Shown here piece by piece: positions 45,879-57,827 of a stretch of 64,000 bases of DNA. The DNA lies in contig CAXSFM010000009.1 in the NCBI GenBank assembly GCA_964236735.1, forward strand, positions 62,001 to 126,000, in the 5' to 3' direction. The stretch is from JAIVJG01 sp964236735 (lineage in GTDB: Bacteria > Acidobacteriota > Blastocatellia > Pyrinomonadales > Pyrinomonadaceae). Position numbers and translations under genes: made by a program. Numbering within the stretch: position 1 is the stretch's first letter; every line of letters starts with the position of its first letter. Below the pieces are notes generated by a model. That model saw only the letters and a list, made by a program, of their open reading frames with translations, ran no database searches and was not told the DNA's origin.

Positions 45879-46016
45879 TTTTTGGATGTGACCTCCATCA
45901 GTACCGCGAGCGATAGCGAGCGGGTCTGCCTACTAAGGATGACCCGCTCGCTACCGCTCGCGGTACTGATTAAATGCCTTGCGCCAGATGTCGCACCCAA
46001 TTGCAAACCGCTATAA
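45879..46016. repeat. Palindromic MITE-like element, copy 3, left end truncated
   Basis: The hairpin arms are at 45899-45925 and 45942-45968 and the right terminal repeat (ATTGCAAACCGCTATAA) is intact, but the left terminal repeat is missing. The element begins directly after the amtB stop codon. Same orientation as copy 2. Confidence 0.85.
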
Positions 46017-46047
46017 CCGTGTTCTCTCCCTTCCGCTCGACACGGTT

Positions 46048-46083
46048 AACCCGCGCGCATAATTTATGCGCGCGGGTTTTTTT
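46048..46083 (+). terminator. Rho-independent terminator after amtB
   Basis: A perfect 13-bp stem (AACCCGCGCGCAT / ATGCGCGCGGGTT) with a five-base loop is followed by a run of Ts ending at 46083. It separates amtB from the convergent PII gene. Confidence 0.9.
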
Positions 46084-46119
46084 ACAAGGTCATGGTTAGC
46101 GCGGGCAAGTTGGCTCGAT

Positions 46120-46458
46120 TTAGAGTGCGGCTTCGCCCCGTTCGCCCGTGCGGATACGTAGGACATCCTCAAGCTGGCTGATGAATATTTTGCCGTCGCC
46201 GAATTTGCCCGTCCGCGCCGCGTTCGTGATGGCCTGCACGACGAAGTCTTCGATGTCGTCCGGGATAATTACTTCGAGCTTAATCTTGGGGATGAACTCG
46301 ATCTGGTATTCCGATCCGCGATAAGTTTCGGTGTGCCCGCGCTGCCTGCCGTAGCCCTGCACCTCGCTGATGGTCATTCCTCGCACGTCCGCCTCCTGAA
46401 GTGCGTTACGCACGGCTTCGAGCAAGTGCGGCCTGATGATCGCTTCAACTTTTTTCAT
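46120..46458 (-). CDS. glnB: Nitrogen regulatory protein PII
   Basis: 112 residues, the standard PII length. The T-loop tyrosine that GlnD uridylylates is present (Y51 in YRGSEYQIEF). The ATP-binding B-loop TGKFGDGKIF and the C-loop RTGERGEAAL are intact. PII senses ATP/ADP and 2-oxoglutarate and gates AmtB. Its ATG overlaps the glnD stop codon by four bases (ATGA), so glnD and glnB form an operon. Whether it is best called GlnB or GlnK cannot be decided; closeness to amtB fits GlnK. Confidence 0.95.
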   Translation of the reverse strand: MKKVEAIIRPHLLEAVRNALQEADVRGMTISEVQGYGRQRGHTETYRGSEYQIEFIPKIKLEVIIPDDIEDFVVQAITNAARTGKFGDGKIFISQLEDVLRIRTGERGEAAL

Positions 46459-49256
46459 CTACTAATCTCCTTTGCTGTGTGCTGTAGCGGTGTTGGTGCT
46501 GCGGCCCCGTTGGTGGCAGCGAGACTATCGGTGAGCGTCGCTTCAAGGGTGCGTGCGGCAGACCCGGAAAGCTGCCGTCCCTCATTGTCCGTCACGTAAA
46601 AGACATCGAACGCATCGCTCTTTTCGGTCGTCAGTTTGGCATAGACGATTTCAAGTCCGAGCGCAGTCGCCGCGCTCGCGATTTTGTAAGCCAGCCCCGG
46701 CTCGTCCGTCCCGCGCACCTCGACGACCGTCGCGGCCTGCGCCGCTTCGTTGTCGCAACTGACGTGCAGCGGATTGTGAAGACGCGCGTGCTGATGAATC
46801 GTCATGCGCCGTCGCGGAGCGTTCGCCCTGCGCCATTTCTCTACCAGCGCGGCAACATCGCTTTCACCACGCACGCCCGCGCGCAACGCGCGCTCGATGG
46901 TTAGACGCTTGCGCTCTTCGACGGCCTGGCGTGTGGCCGCTTCGCGCAGCATTAACACGTCAATGGCGATGCCGTCCTCGCGCGTGTTGATTTCGGCGCT
47001 CAGGATTTCGATGCCGTGCGCGGTCAGCGTGCCCGCGATGTCTGCGAACAATCCGTGCCGGTCACGCGCGCAGATGGTCAACTCCGTGCCCGCTGTGTCG
47101 CGCTCAGTCCAATGCGCGGCACAGGCATCGGACGCGAGTTGCTTGATGAGCAAGAGATGCGCGGCGGCCAACTCCGGGCGAATGTTTCGCACGTAACGCT
47201 CCGGCAGCAGCGCGAGATGTCGCTCGACTTCGCTCGGAGGCATCTCGCCATGCAGCGCATCCACGATCTTTTCTTTGAACTGCGCCAACTCTGCCGGCGC
47301 GTTGAAGGGCGCGGCTCCTCCGGCCAACTCGGCGCGCGCGCGTTCATACAATTCCCATAACAGACTGCCTTTCCATTCGCTCCAGACGCCGGGGCCGACG
47401 CCGTTCATGTCAGCATAACTGAGCAGCAACAGCATGTTGAGGTTATCAAGCGTGCCCATCTGCGCGGCGAAGTGTGCGGCCACTTGCGGCTCCGTCAGAT
47501 CGCGTCTCTGCGAAATGTGCGGCATCGTGATGTGATACTTGACCAGCAAGATGACCTTGTCTGCGGCGCGCTCGTCGAGTTGTAAGCGACGGCAGATGCG
47601 TGTGGCGATGTCCACGCCTCGCGCGACGTGGCCGCGTCCCTGACCTTTGCCGATGTCGTGCAGCAAGAGCGCGAGATAGAGGAGCGAGATGTCCTCCACT
47701 TCGTCGCAGACGGCTCGCAGGTTCGCGCGCTTGCGGTCTTTGCTGTTGCTCAGTTCATCCAACGCCTCGATGACCTTCAACGTGTGCTCGTCAATCGTAT
47801 AGTGATGATAGAGGTCGTGCTGAATTAGCATCTGGATGCGCGAGAACTCCGGCAGGTAACGACCGAGGAAACCGACTTCGTGCATCAAGCGCAGAGCGTG
47901 GCCGACGCGCCCGCGCCGTTTGAGAAGTTTGAGAAACGCGCCCGAGGCTTCCGCCGACGCGCGGAACTCGCGGTTGACGTGTACGAGGCTGCGCTGCAAC
48001 GCCTCTTGTAGATTGTGGCTGAGAGGCACGCGCGCGGCCTGCGCCAGAGCAAAAGCGTCGAAGATGAGCAAGTGGTTGTTGGAAAAAATCTTCGCGTCTT
48101 CGAGTTCGAGCTTGCCGTCTTTGATAGCGAACTGTTCAGCCGACGAGCCGGCGCGCGCCAGACTGAACCAGCGCGACGTGCGTTTCTCCGGCTCGGTCGC
48201 ACGCGCCAGCACGGTCGCGCAAAATCCGTGCAACTCGCGCGCGCGCCGGTAGTAATCGCGCATGAATTTCTCTGAAGCCAGCAGTTGATCCGTCGAGGTG
48301 TAACCGAAATTTGCCGCCAGCGCCGGCTGGATGTCGAGCGAGAGTCGGTCACTCTTGCGTCCCGTCAACAGGTGCGCCCCGTAGCGTGCGCGCAGCAAAA
48401 ATTCATAAGCGCGCGCGGCTGATTTCTGTTCGGACGCTGAGATAAGTTTGTGCGCGCACAGTTCCGCGAGCGACGTGCCGCCCGTTTTGGCGTAACCCAC
48501 CCAGAGCGCGGTGTGCAGGTCGCGCAAGCCGCCCGCGCCCTCTTTGATGTTCGGCTCTTGCAGGCAAACGTCCGCGCCAAACTTGGCGTAACGCTCGGCG
48601 CGCTCATGTTGCACAGCGGCGATCAAAGCCGCGCTGGATTTGCGCCGCTCGCGCTTGAGCGCCGCCGCGAGGCAATTGTAGAGAGCGCCGTTGCCGTCCA
48701 GCAGTCGCGTGTGGACGAGCGCCGTCTGCAAGTGCGGGTCTGTGCGTGCGGCGGCGATGGATTCTTTCACCGTCCGAAAGCTGTGCCCGATGGTCAGGCC
48801 TGCGTCCCAGAGCAGGCGCAGGACGCGCTCGGTCAACTGGCGCATCTGCGCGGAGCGGCGTCCCGTGTGCAAAAACAGCAAATCGAGATCGGAACACGGC
48901 GCGAGTTCACCGCGCCCATATCCGCCGAGTGCGACGATGGCGCAGATGTTCTTTGCGCTGTTGAGAAACTCGCCGCCATCACCCGACCATGTCGCGGCGC
49001 GGAACACGCTCCGCACCACCGTGTCGAGGACGAAGCTGCGCGCTTGCGTCGTCCACTGGCCGCTGGCTCCGCCCCTGTGCGCCATCCGCAAGCGTTGATC
49101 CTCGATGTTGATGAAGGCGCGCAGGCGTTGTGCGATCTCGTCGGGTTCGGCGAGTCGCTCCATATCTGCGAAGCGAGTCGCAGCATGGGCGAGCGCTTTC
49201 GCCTGATAGCTGCGACTGGCGCGCATGGATTGAATTTCAGTTCCGTTATTGACCAT
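46455..49256 (-). CDS. glnD: GlnD bifunctional PII uridylyltransferase/uridylyl-removing enzyme, paralogue 2
   Basis: 933 residues. The nucleotidyltransferase motif is GGYGRGELAPCSDLDLLFLH. The GlnD-specific helical region follows (QEPNIKEGAGGLRDLHTALW, LLTGRKSDRLSLDIQPALA), then the HD motif LLHDIGKGQGRGH and two ACT domains (ARDRHGLFADIAGTLTAHG; VEVRGTDEPGLAYKIASAATAL). It modifies PII according to glutamine, which binds the ACT domains. Coupling to the PII gene makes this the likely dedicated PII enzyme, with the other GlnD as a diverged second copy. Both keep all catalytic motifs that I can see. Confidence 0.94.
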   Translation of the reverse strand: MVNNGTEIQSMRASRSYQAKALAHAATRFADMERLAEPDEIAQRLRAFINIEDQRLRMAHRGGASGQWTTQARSFVLDTVVRSVFRAATWSGDGGEFLNSAKNICAIVALGGYGRGELAPCSDLDLLFLHTGRRSAQMRQLTERVLRLLWDAGLTIGHSFRTVKESIAAARTDPHLQTALVHTRLLDGNGALYNCLAAALKRERRKSSAALIAAVQHERAERYAKFGADVCLQEPNIKEGAGGLRDLHTALWVGYAKTGGTSLAELCAHKLISASEQKSAARAYEFLLRARYGAHLLTGRKSDRLSLDIQPALAANFGYTSTDQLLASEKFMRDYYRRARELHGFCATVLARATEPEKRTSRWFSLARAGSSAEQFAIKDGKLELEDAKIFSNNHLLIFDAFALAQAARVPLSHNLQEALQRSLVHVNREFRASAEASGAFLKLLKRRGRVGHALRLMHEVGFLGRYLPEFSRIQMLIQHDLYHHYTIDEHTLKVIEALDELSNSKDRKRANLRAVCDEVEDISLLYLALLLHDIGKGQGRGHVARGVDIATRICRRLQLDERAADKVILLVKYHITMPHISQRRDLTEPQVAAHFAAQMGTLDNLNMLLLLSYADMNGVGPGVWSEWKGSLLWELYERARAELAGGAAPFNAPAELAQFKEKIVDALHGEMPPSEVERHLALLPERYVRNIRPELAAAHLLLIKQLASDACAAHWTERDTAGTELTICARDRHGLFADIAGTLTAHGIEILSAEINTREDGIAIDVLMLREAATRQAVEERKRLTIERALRAGVRGESDVAALVEKWRRANAPRRRMTIHQHARLHNPLHVSCDNEAAQAATVVEVRGTDEPGLAYKIASAATALGLEIVYAKLTTEKSDAFDVFYVTDNEGRQLSGSAARTLEATLTDSLAATNGAAAPTPLQHTAKEISR

Positions 49257-49451
49257 TCCGCGAACCTTAGAGACGCGCCGCGCACGTCGGATACATTGAG
49301 CGTCTGCGCCTGTGGTAAATGCTAAAAATAAATTAAGCGCGCACGTTTGTTGGCAAACCTCATACCGCGCTTGGTGACGCGCGCGACGCGAGATTCAGAG
49401 CGGCAACAAGAGAAATTGGCAGACACAGACTGCCATGCGGTCGAGGCTAAA
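49257..49451. other. Upstream region of glnD2, no gene seen
   Basis: The region between the second glnD start and the first paired palindrome holds no supported gene. It contains the weak minus-strand sigma54-like site listed next. Confidence 0.4.
49351..49367 (-). promoter_or_regulatory. Weak candidate sigma54 promoter of glnD2-glnB
   Basis: On the minus strand CGGTATGAGGTTTGCC has GG and GC separated by ten bases and a good -12 box (TTTGC), but the -24 box departs from TGGCACG at three positions. It would start transcription roughly 85 bp before glnD. Site B lies about 85 bp upstream of it. Confidence 0.35.
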
Positions 49452-49493
49452 GACGTTTTTGTCGGGCGGCGGTGTGATGGATACAAAAATGTC
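49452..49493. promoter_or_regulatory. Paired GACA-N4-TGTC palindrome, site B
   Basis: GACGTTTTTGTC (49452-49463) and TACAAAAATGTC (49482-49493) are separated by exactly 18 bp, as in sites A and C. It lies between glnD2 (minus) and the outer-membrane protein gene (plus). Confidence 0.6.
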
Positions 49494-49684
49494 ATCACCG
49501 TCTGCGCGCGGCGCGGCCACAACGTATCGAGCGTTGCATGAGCAGCGCGGGACGATAGCGTGAAGTCATGGCGGCGTCGGGCGTAAGAGCCAACGCGCGC
49601 GAACTGCGTCCGCAACGCTCAAGCATGTTTATGCGTCGAGCCTGCTGTGCGACAAGGCAAAAGCATGAGCGTGCGATGCGTGAT
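49494..49684. other. Intergenic DNA between regulatory sites B and C
   Basis: No supported gene, hairpin terminator or repeat was found here. Short open frames on both strands look random. Confidence 0.4.
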
Positions 49685-49726
49685 GATAGTTTTGTCGTCG
49701 CCCGCCATGATTCCTACAAAATTGTC
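49685..49726. promoter_or_regulatory. Paired GACA-N4-TGTC palindrome, site C
   Basis: GATAGTTTTGTC (49685-49696) and TACAAAATTGTC (49715-49726) with an 18-bp spacer. The left half is the most diverged of the six sites. It ends 122 bp before a sigma54-like promoter, almost the same distance as at site A. Confidence 0.65.
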
Positions 49727-49847
49727 ACTCATGCGAGGAGAGCTTGTTTGCAGTCGATGCGCCGACGCGCCGCGAGAGACACAAACTTTCCTCAAAGCCA
49801 CGCCAAATCAGACGCCTGTGCTGACTTGCTCCAGAGACAAAAGTCGC

Positions 49848-49863
49848 TGGCACGAGAGTTGTC
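49848..49863 (+). promoter_or_regulatory. Sigma54 promoter upstream of the outer-membrane-type protein and glnA
   Basis: TGGCACGAGAGTTGTC carries a perfect -24 box (TGGCACG), four spacer bases and TTGTC at -12 (consensus TTGCW). It is the best sigma54 match found in the window and lies about 225 bp before the ATG at 50075. Confidence 0.7.
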
Positions 49864-50074
49864 AGCAAGTTCGCGCATGTTAGTTATGTGCGCCGGGATG
49901 TTTTGGCTTGATGACGGCGCAGCGGCGACAAGGAGTTAACTGGCGAACGTCCGTGCTCAATGCAATGGCTTTGTGCAGAGGTCTTCGCGTGAGAAGAGAC
50001 ATGGCCTACCCGTCCAGGCTTTGCGGGCGCGAGACAGGCAGGCCACTGAGATCGTCCCTTTTCAGGGAACGATT

Positions 50075-50815
50075 ATGGAGCAACGTTACAACATGCTCAG
50101 AACCAAATCAAACATCAGCGCGAGCCTCGCTCTGTGCGCGCTCACATTGTTATGCAGCCAGGCGGCAAGAGCGCAATCAACGCTCTTCAACATCCCCTCG
50201 ACGGACACGGTGGCGGAAAAGAAGACTTATCTGGAGTTCGACTTTTTCAGTCACGTAGAGAGTCATCGCAACGGGGGTTTTCAGACTTACGTGCCGCGCC
50301 TCGTCTATGGCGCGGCCAAGAATCTGGAGATCGGCGCGAACGTCACGCTCACCGACGCGCTCGCGCCCGACCAGCCTGTCGAGATACAGCCGAACATTAA
50401 GTACAAGTTCTACGACAACGAGCAGAAAGGTGTGGCGGCAGCCGGCGGCGGCATCCTCTACACGTCAGTCGCGAATCGCGGGGGTACGGACACGTTCGGA
50501 CTGCTCTACACCGTCGTCAGCAAAAAAGTGAAAGGCGCATACGGGCCGCGTCTGACGGGCGGCGGCTACGGCCTCGTCGGTCGCACGAGCGGCAGCGGCA
50601 CGAATGGCGGGGCTATCGTCGGCTACGAACAGCCTTTACATCCGAAGGTCAATTTCGTCGCCGACTGGTTCAGCGGCAAGAATCGTTTCGGCTACGTGAC
50701 GCCGGGCTTCGCCTTCGTCACTTCCAAGCGGAGCGCGTTCTATGCCGGTTACAGCATCGGCAATCAGGGACGGAAAAACAACGCTCTGTTTATTTACTAC
50801 GGCATCACTTTGTGA
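50075..50815 (+). CDS. Predicted outer-membrane beta-barrel-like protein of unknown function
   Basis: 246 residues from ATG 50075 (MEQRYNMLRTKSNISASLAL), with AGGGA seven bases upstream. The signal peptide ends near CSQAARAQS. The mature part alternates polar and hydrophobic residues in many short beta strands rich in Gly, Tyr and Phe (YLEFDFFSH, FQTYVPRLVYGAAKNLEIGANVTLTDAL, GILYTSVANRGG, GYSIGNQG). It ends with an aromatic-rich strand, NALFIYYGITL, as barrels do. I do not recognise the family. It follows a strong sigma54-like promoter and precedes glnA, so a nitrogen-responsive porin-like role is possible but unproven. Confidence 0.75.
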   Translation: MEQRYNMLRTKSNISASLALCALTLLCSQAARAQSTLFNIPSTDTVAEKKTYLEFDFFSHVESHRNGGFQTYVPRLVYGAAKNLEIGANVTLTDALAPDQPVEIQPNIKYKFYDNEQKGVAAAGGGILYTSVANRGGTDTFGLLYTVVSKKVKGAYGPRLTGGGYGLVGRTSGSGTNGGAIVGYEQPLHPKVNFVADWFSGKNRFGYVTPGFAFVTSKRSAFYAGYSIGNQGRKNNALFIYYGITL

Positions 50816-50871
50816 CGCAGAAAGGGGGACAATCGAGACGACATTCGACTATTGAAACAGAAAATCTGAAG

Positions 50872-50919
50872 CCATGAACGATGGCGCGCGAGCAGCATAA
50901 TCCGCGCTATCGTTCATGG
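50872..50919. other. Strong hairpin between the barrel protein gene and glnA
   Basis: CCATGAACGATGGCGCG (50872-50888) and CGCGCTATCGTTCATGG (50903-50919) form a 17-bp stem with one G-U pair in RNA. There is no T run, so it is not a classic terminator. It could stabilise or process the upstream message, or be part of a glnA leader. Confidence 0.6.
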
Positions 50920-50988
50920 CGTAAGCGCGCGAGCCGTTGCTCGCGTGTGACGAGTCTCAAACCCCTGACAGACAGAGGATAATGATTT

Positions 50989-52413
50989 ATGAATGCGAAA
51001 ACGGTCTTGAAGTATGCCGATGAGCAGAAAGCGAAATTTTTATCCGTTCGCTTCACAGACCTCGTCGGCGCGTGGCATCACTTGACATTTCCCATGCACG
51101 AACTCGAAGAAAGCACGTTCGAGAACGGCTTCGGCTTCGACGCCTCTTCCTTGCGCGGCTGGGCTTCGATTCACGAGTCCGACATGCTGCTCGTCCCAGA
51201 CCCCGTCCGCATGTGGATGGATCCGTTCACGGAAGAAGCGACTTTGTGTCTCATCGCCAACGCGGTTGACCCGATTACGAAAGAGGGCTACGGGCTTGAC
51301 CCGCGCTCGGTGGCGCAACGCGCGGAGAGTTACCTGCGCTTCACCGGGCTGGCTGATACGATCAACTTCGGCCCCGAAGCCGAGTTCTTTGTCTTTGATT
51401 CGGTAAGCTATCACGCGGGACAAAATTCAGCCGGCTACACGATTGAATCGGACGAAGCACACTGGTCGAGCGGGCGCGGCACGGACGGCATCAACGGGCC
51501 GAATCTCGGCTATAAAATTCGCGGCAAAGAAGGCTACGTGCCGGTCTCGCCCGCCGACTCGCTGATAGACTTGCGCTCCGAGATCGCCCTCACGCTCGAA
51601 CGTTGCGGCATCACCGTCGAGTGTCATCATCACGAGGTCGCGACCGCCGGCCAGTGCGAGATAGACATTCGTTACTCGACGATGCTCGGCACAGCCGACA
51701 ACCTGCAACTCTTCAAATACATCGTCCGCAACACCGCTCACGAAGCGGGCAAGAGCGCGACGTTTATGCCGAAGCCGCTCTACGGCGACAACGGCTCAGG
51801 GATGCACTGTCATCAATCGCTCTGGAAAGACGGGCAGCCGCTGTTCGCCGGCGACGGCTACGCGGGACTCTCCGAGATGGCGCGCTTCTACATCGGCGGA
51901 CTCTTGAAACACGCGGCTTCAATCGTCGCCTTCGCCGCGCCGACGACGAACAGTTACAAACGGCTCGTGCCCGGCTTCGAGGCTCCCGTCAATCTCGCTT
52001 ACTCGGCGCGCAATCGCTCCGCCGCGATTCGCATTCCGATGTTCTCGCAGAATCCGAAGCTCAAGCGTCTCGAATTTCGTCCGCCCGACCCGTCGTGCAA
52101 TCCGTATCTCGCGTTCTCGGCGATGTTGCTCGCCGGGTTAGACGGCATCCAGAATCGCATTGATCCGGGCGAGCCGCTCGACAAAGACATCTACGATCTC
52201 ACGCCGGAACAGTTGAAGAGCGTGCCGAATCTGCCTGGTTCTTTGGATGAGGCGTTGAATGCGCTCGAAGCCGATCACGACTTCCTGCTCAAGGGCGACG
52301 TGTTCACGCCGCTCCTCATCGAGCGATGGATCACTTACAAGCGCGAGAAAGAGATTCAGCCCCTGCGGATGCGCCCGCATCCTCTGGAGTTCGGCATGTA
52401 CTACGACATCTAG
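50989..52413 (+). CDS. glnA: Glutamine synthetase, type I
   Basis: 474 residues. Makes glutamine from glutamate, ammonia and ATP. The signatures are FTDLVGAWHHLTFP, FGPEAEFFVFDSV, the ATP/Glu-binding KPLYGDNGSGMHCHQSLW, NSYKRLVPGFEAPVNLAYSARNRSAAIRIP and LEFRPPDPSCNPYLAFSAMLLAGLDGI. The adenylylation tyrosine is conserved (DKDIYDLTPEQLK), so GlnE control is possible although no glnE is in the window. The stop codon TAG at 52411-52413 is also the first three bases of a palindromic element. Confidence 0.96.
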   Translation: MNAKTVLKYADEQKAKFLSVRFTDLVGAWHHLTFPMHELEESTFENGFGFDASSLRGWASIHESDMLLVPDPVRMWMDPFTEEATLCLIANAVDPITKEGYGLDPRSVAQRAESYLRFTGLADTINFGPEAEFFVFDSVSYHAGQNSAGYTIESDEAHWSSGRGTDGINGPNLGYKIRGKEGYVPVSPADSLIDLRSEIALTLERCGITVECHHHEVATAGQCEIDIRYSTMLGTADNLQLFKYIVRNTAHEAGKSATFMPKPLYGDNGSGMHCHQSLWKDGQPLFAGDGYAGLSEMARFYIGGLLKHAASIVAFAAPTTNSYKRLVPGFEAPVNLAYSARNRSAAIRIPMFSQNPKLKRLEFRPPDPSCNPYLAFSAMLLAGLDGIQNRIDPGEPLDKDIYDLTPEQLKSVPNLPGSLDEALNALEADHDFLLKGDVFTPLLIERWITYKREKEIQPLRMRPHPLEFGMYYDI

Positions 52414-52516
52414 AGCGGTTTGCAAATCAATGTACGGTAGGCTGTCAGCCTGCCGCGCGCACACAGTTGGCGGCAGGCAGCACAGCCTACTGTACATTCA
52501 AACGAAATCCGCTCTA
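52411..52516. repeat. Palindromic MITE-like element with the shared ends but a GTAGGCTGT-type core
   Basis: The ends TAGAGCGGTTTGCAAAT and GAAATCCGCTCTA match the terminal repeats of the copies at 7175 and 36163. The core is an unrelated long hairpin, AATGTACGGTAGGCTGTCAG on the left with its near-complement on the right. The glnA stop codon is formed by the left end. Confidence 0.8.
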
Positions 52517-52548
52517 ACGCGGGGGCAGGGGAACGGGAAACAAATCCA

Positions 52549-52584
52549 TGTAAGGGGCAGTCTCTTGTGAGATTGCTCCTTACA
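52549..52584. repeat. Short hairpin repeat TGTAAGGGGCAGTCTC
   Basis: TGTAAGGGGCAGTCTC and GAGATTGCTCCTTACA form a 16-bp stem with two G-U pairs around TTGT. It lies alone in the glnA-gltB gap. Confidence 0.65.
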
Positions 52585-52615
52585 ATCTTATTTATAGGAT
52601 GCTAAAAATAATCAA

Positions 52616-52885
52616 TTATGCAAACGAGAGAGAAGGTTGTAGATTGAGCGCGCCGGATAAGGGTTCGACGGTTTCGGCCAGCATTTCGTTGACAGAGAGT
52701 TGCCACACATAAAAGCGATTACAGATGTCTTTCACATTCAACTCAGTCAAGTTTATCAGTTCGTCAGACCGCCTGACGCGACCGGTGTTTGTCTCTACAC
52801 GAGTCAGCACACTTAAGTCAGTCAGCATTATTAGCGCCGGAAAACGCTCGACATGATGGCTTGCAACTGAAACCGGAATAGACAC
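52616..52885 (-). CDS. Possible small protein of unknown function, low-GC
   Basis: An 89-codon frame starting at GTG 52885 encodes a natural-looking but unrecognised sequence (VRRSDELINLTELNVKDICN, then a stretch with FYVWQLSVNEMLAET). Third codon positions are much less GC-rich than in the neighbours, so it is either acquired DNA or not a gene. It faces gltB and has no clear ribosome site. Alternatively this stretch is an untranslated leader for gltB. Confidence 0.25.
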   Translation of the reverse strand: MSIPVSVASHHVERFPALIMLTDLSVLTRVETNTGRVRRSDELINLTELNVKDICNRFYVWQLSVNEMLAETVEPLSGALNLQPSLSFA

Positions 52886-52888
52886 TGG

Positions 52889-52926
52889 AACAGGCCATCA
52901 ACAGCACAGGGTTGATGGCCTGTTTT
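52889..52926 (+). terminator. Rho-independent terminator just before gltB
   Basis: A perfect 14-bp stem (AACAGGCCATCAAC / GTTGATGGCCTGTT), an eight-base loop and a short T run ending at 52926. It ends 41 nt before the gltB ATG. It could end read-through from glnA or attenuate gltB. Confidence 0.75.
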
Positions 52927-52967
52927 GCCATTCAGCTTCCTCGCGACAGCGGGCACTGTTTGAGACG

Positions 52968-57764
<4,797 letters not shown>

Positions 57765-57827
57765 TCGAGTGACACAGCACCGCGTGAACAGAGATGCGCG
57801 CGTCCGGCAACGCAGGAACTTTTGCTT

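Noticed and set aside
49322..49971. Open frames of 60-120 codons on both strands between glnD2 and the barrel protein
   Set aside because: They overlap the paired palindromes and promoter candidates and look like no protein family.
50883..50898. TGGCGCGCGAGCAGCA upstream of glnA as a sigma54 promoter
   Set aside because: GG and GC spacing fits, but the -12 box (CAGCA) is poor and the sequence is part of a hairpin; the site at 49848 is far better.
50872..50988. Glutamine riboswitch (glnA RNA) before glnA
   Set aside because: ATCGTTCAT is suggestive but the conserved core following it in that RNA is absent.
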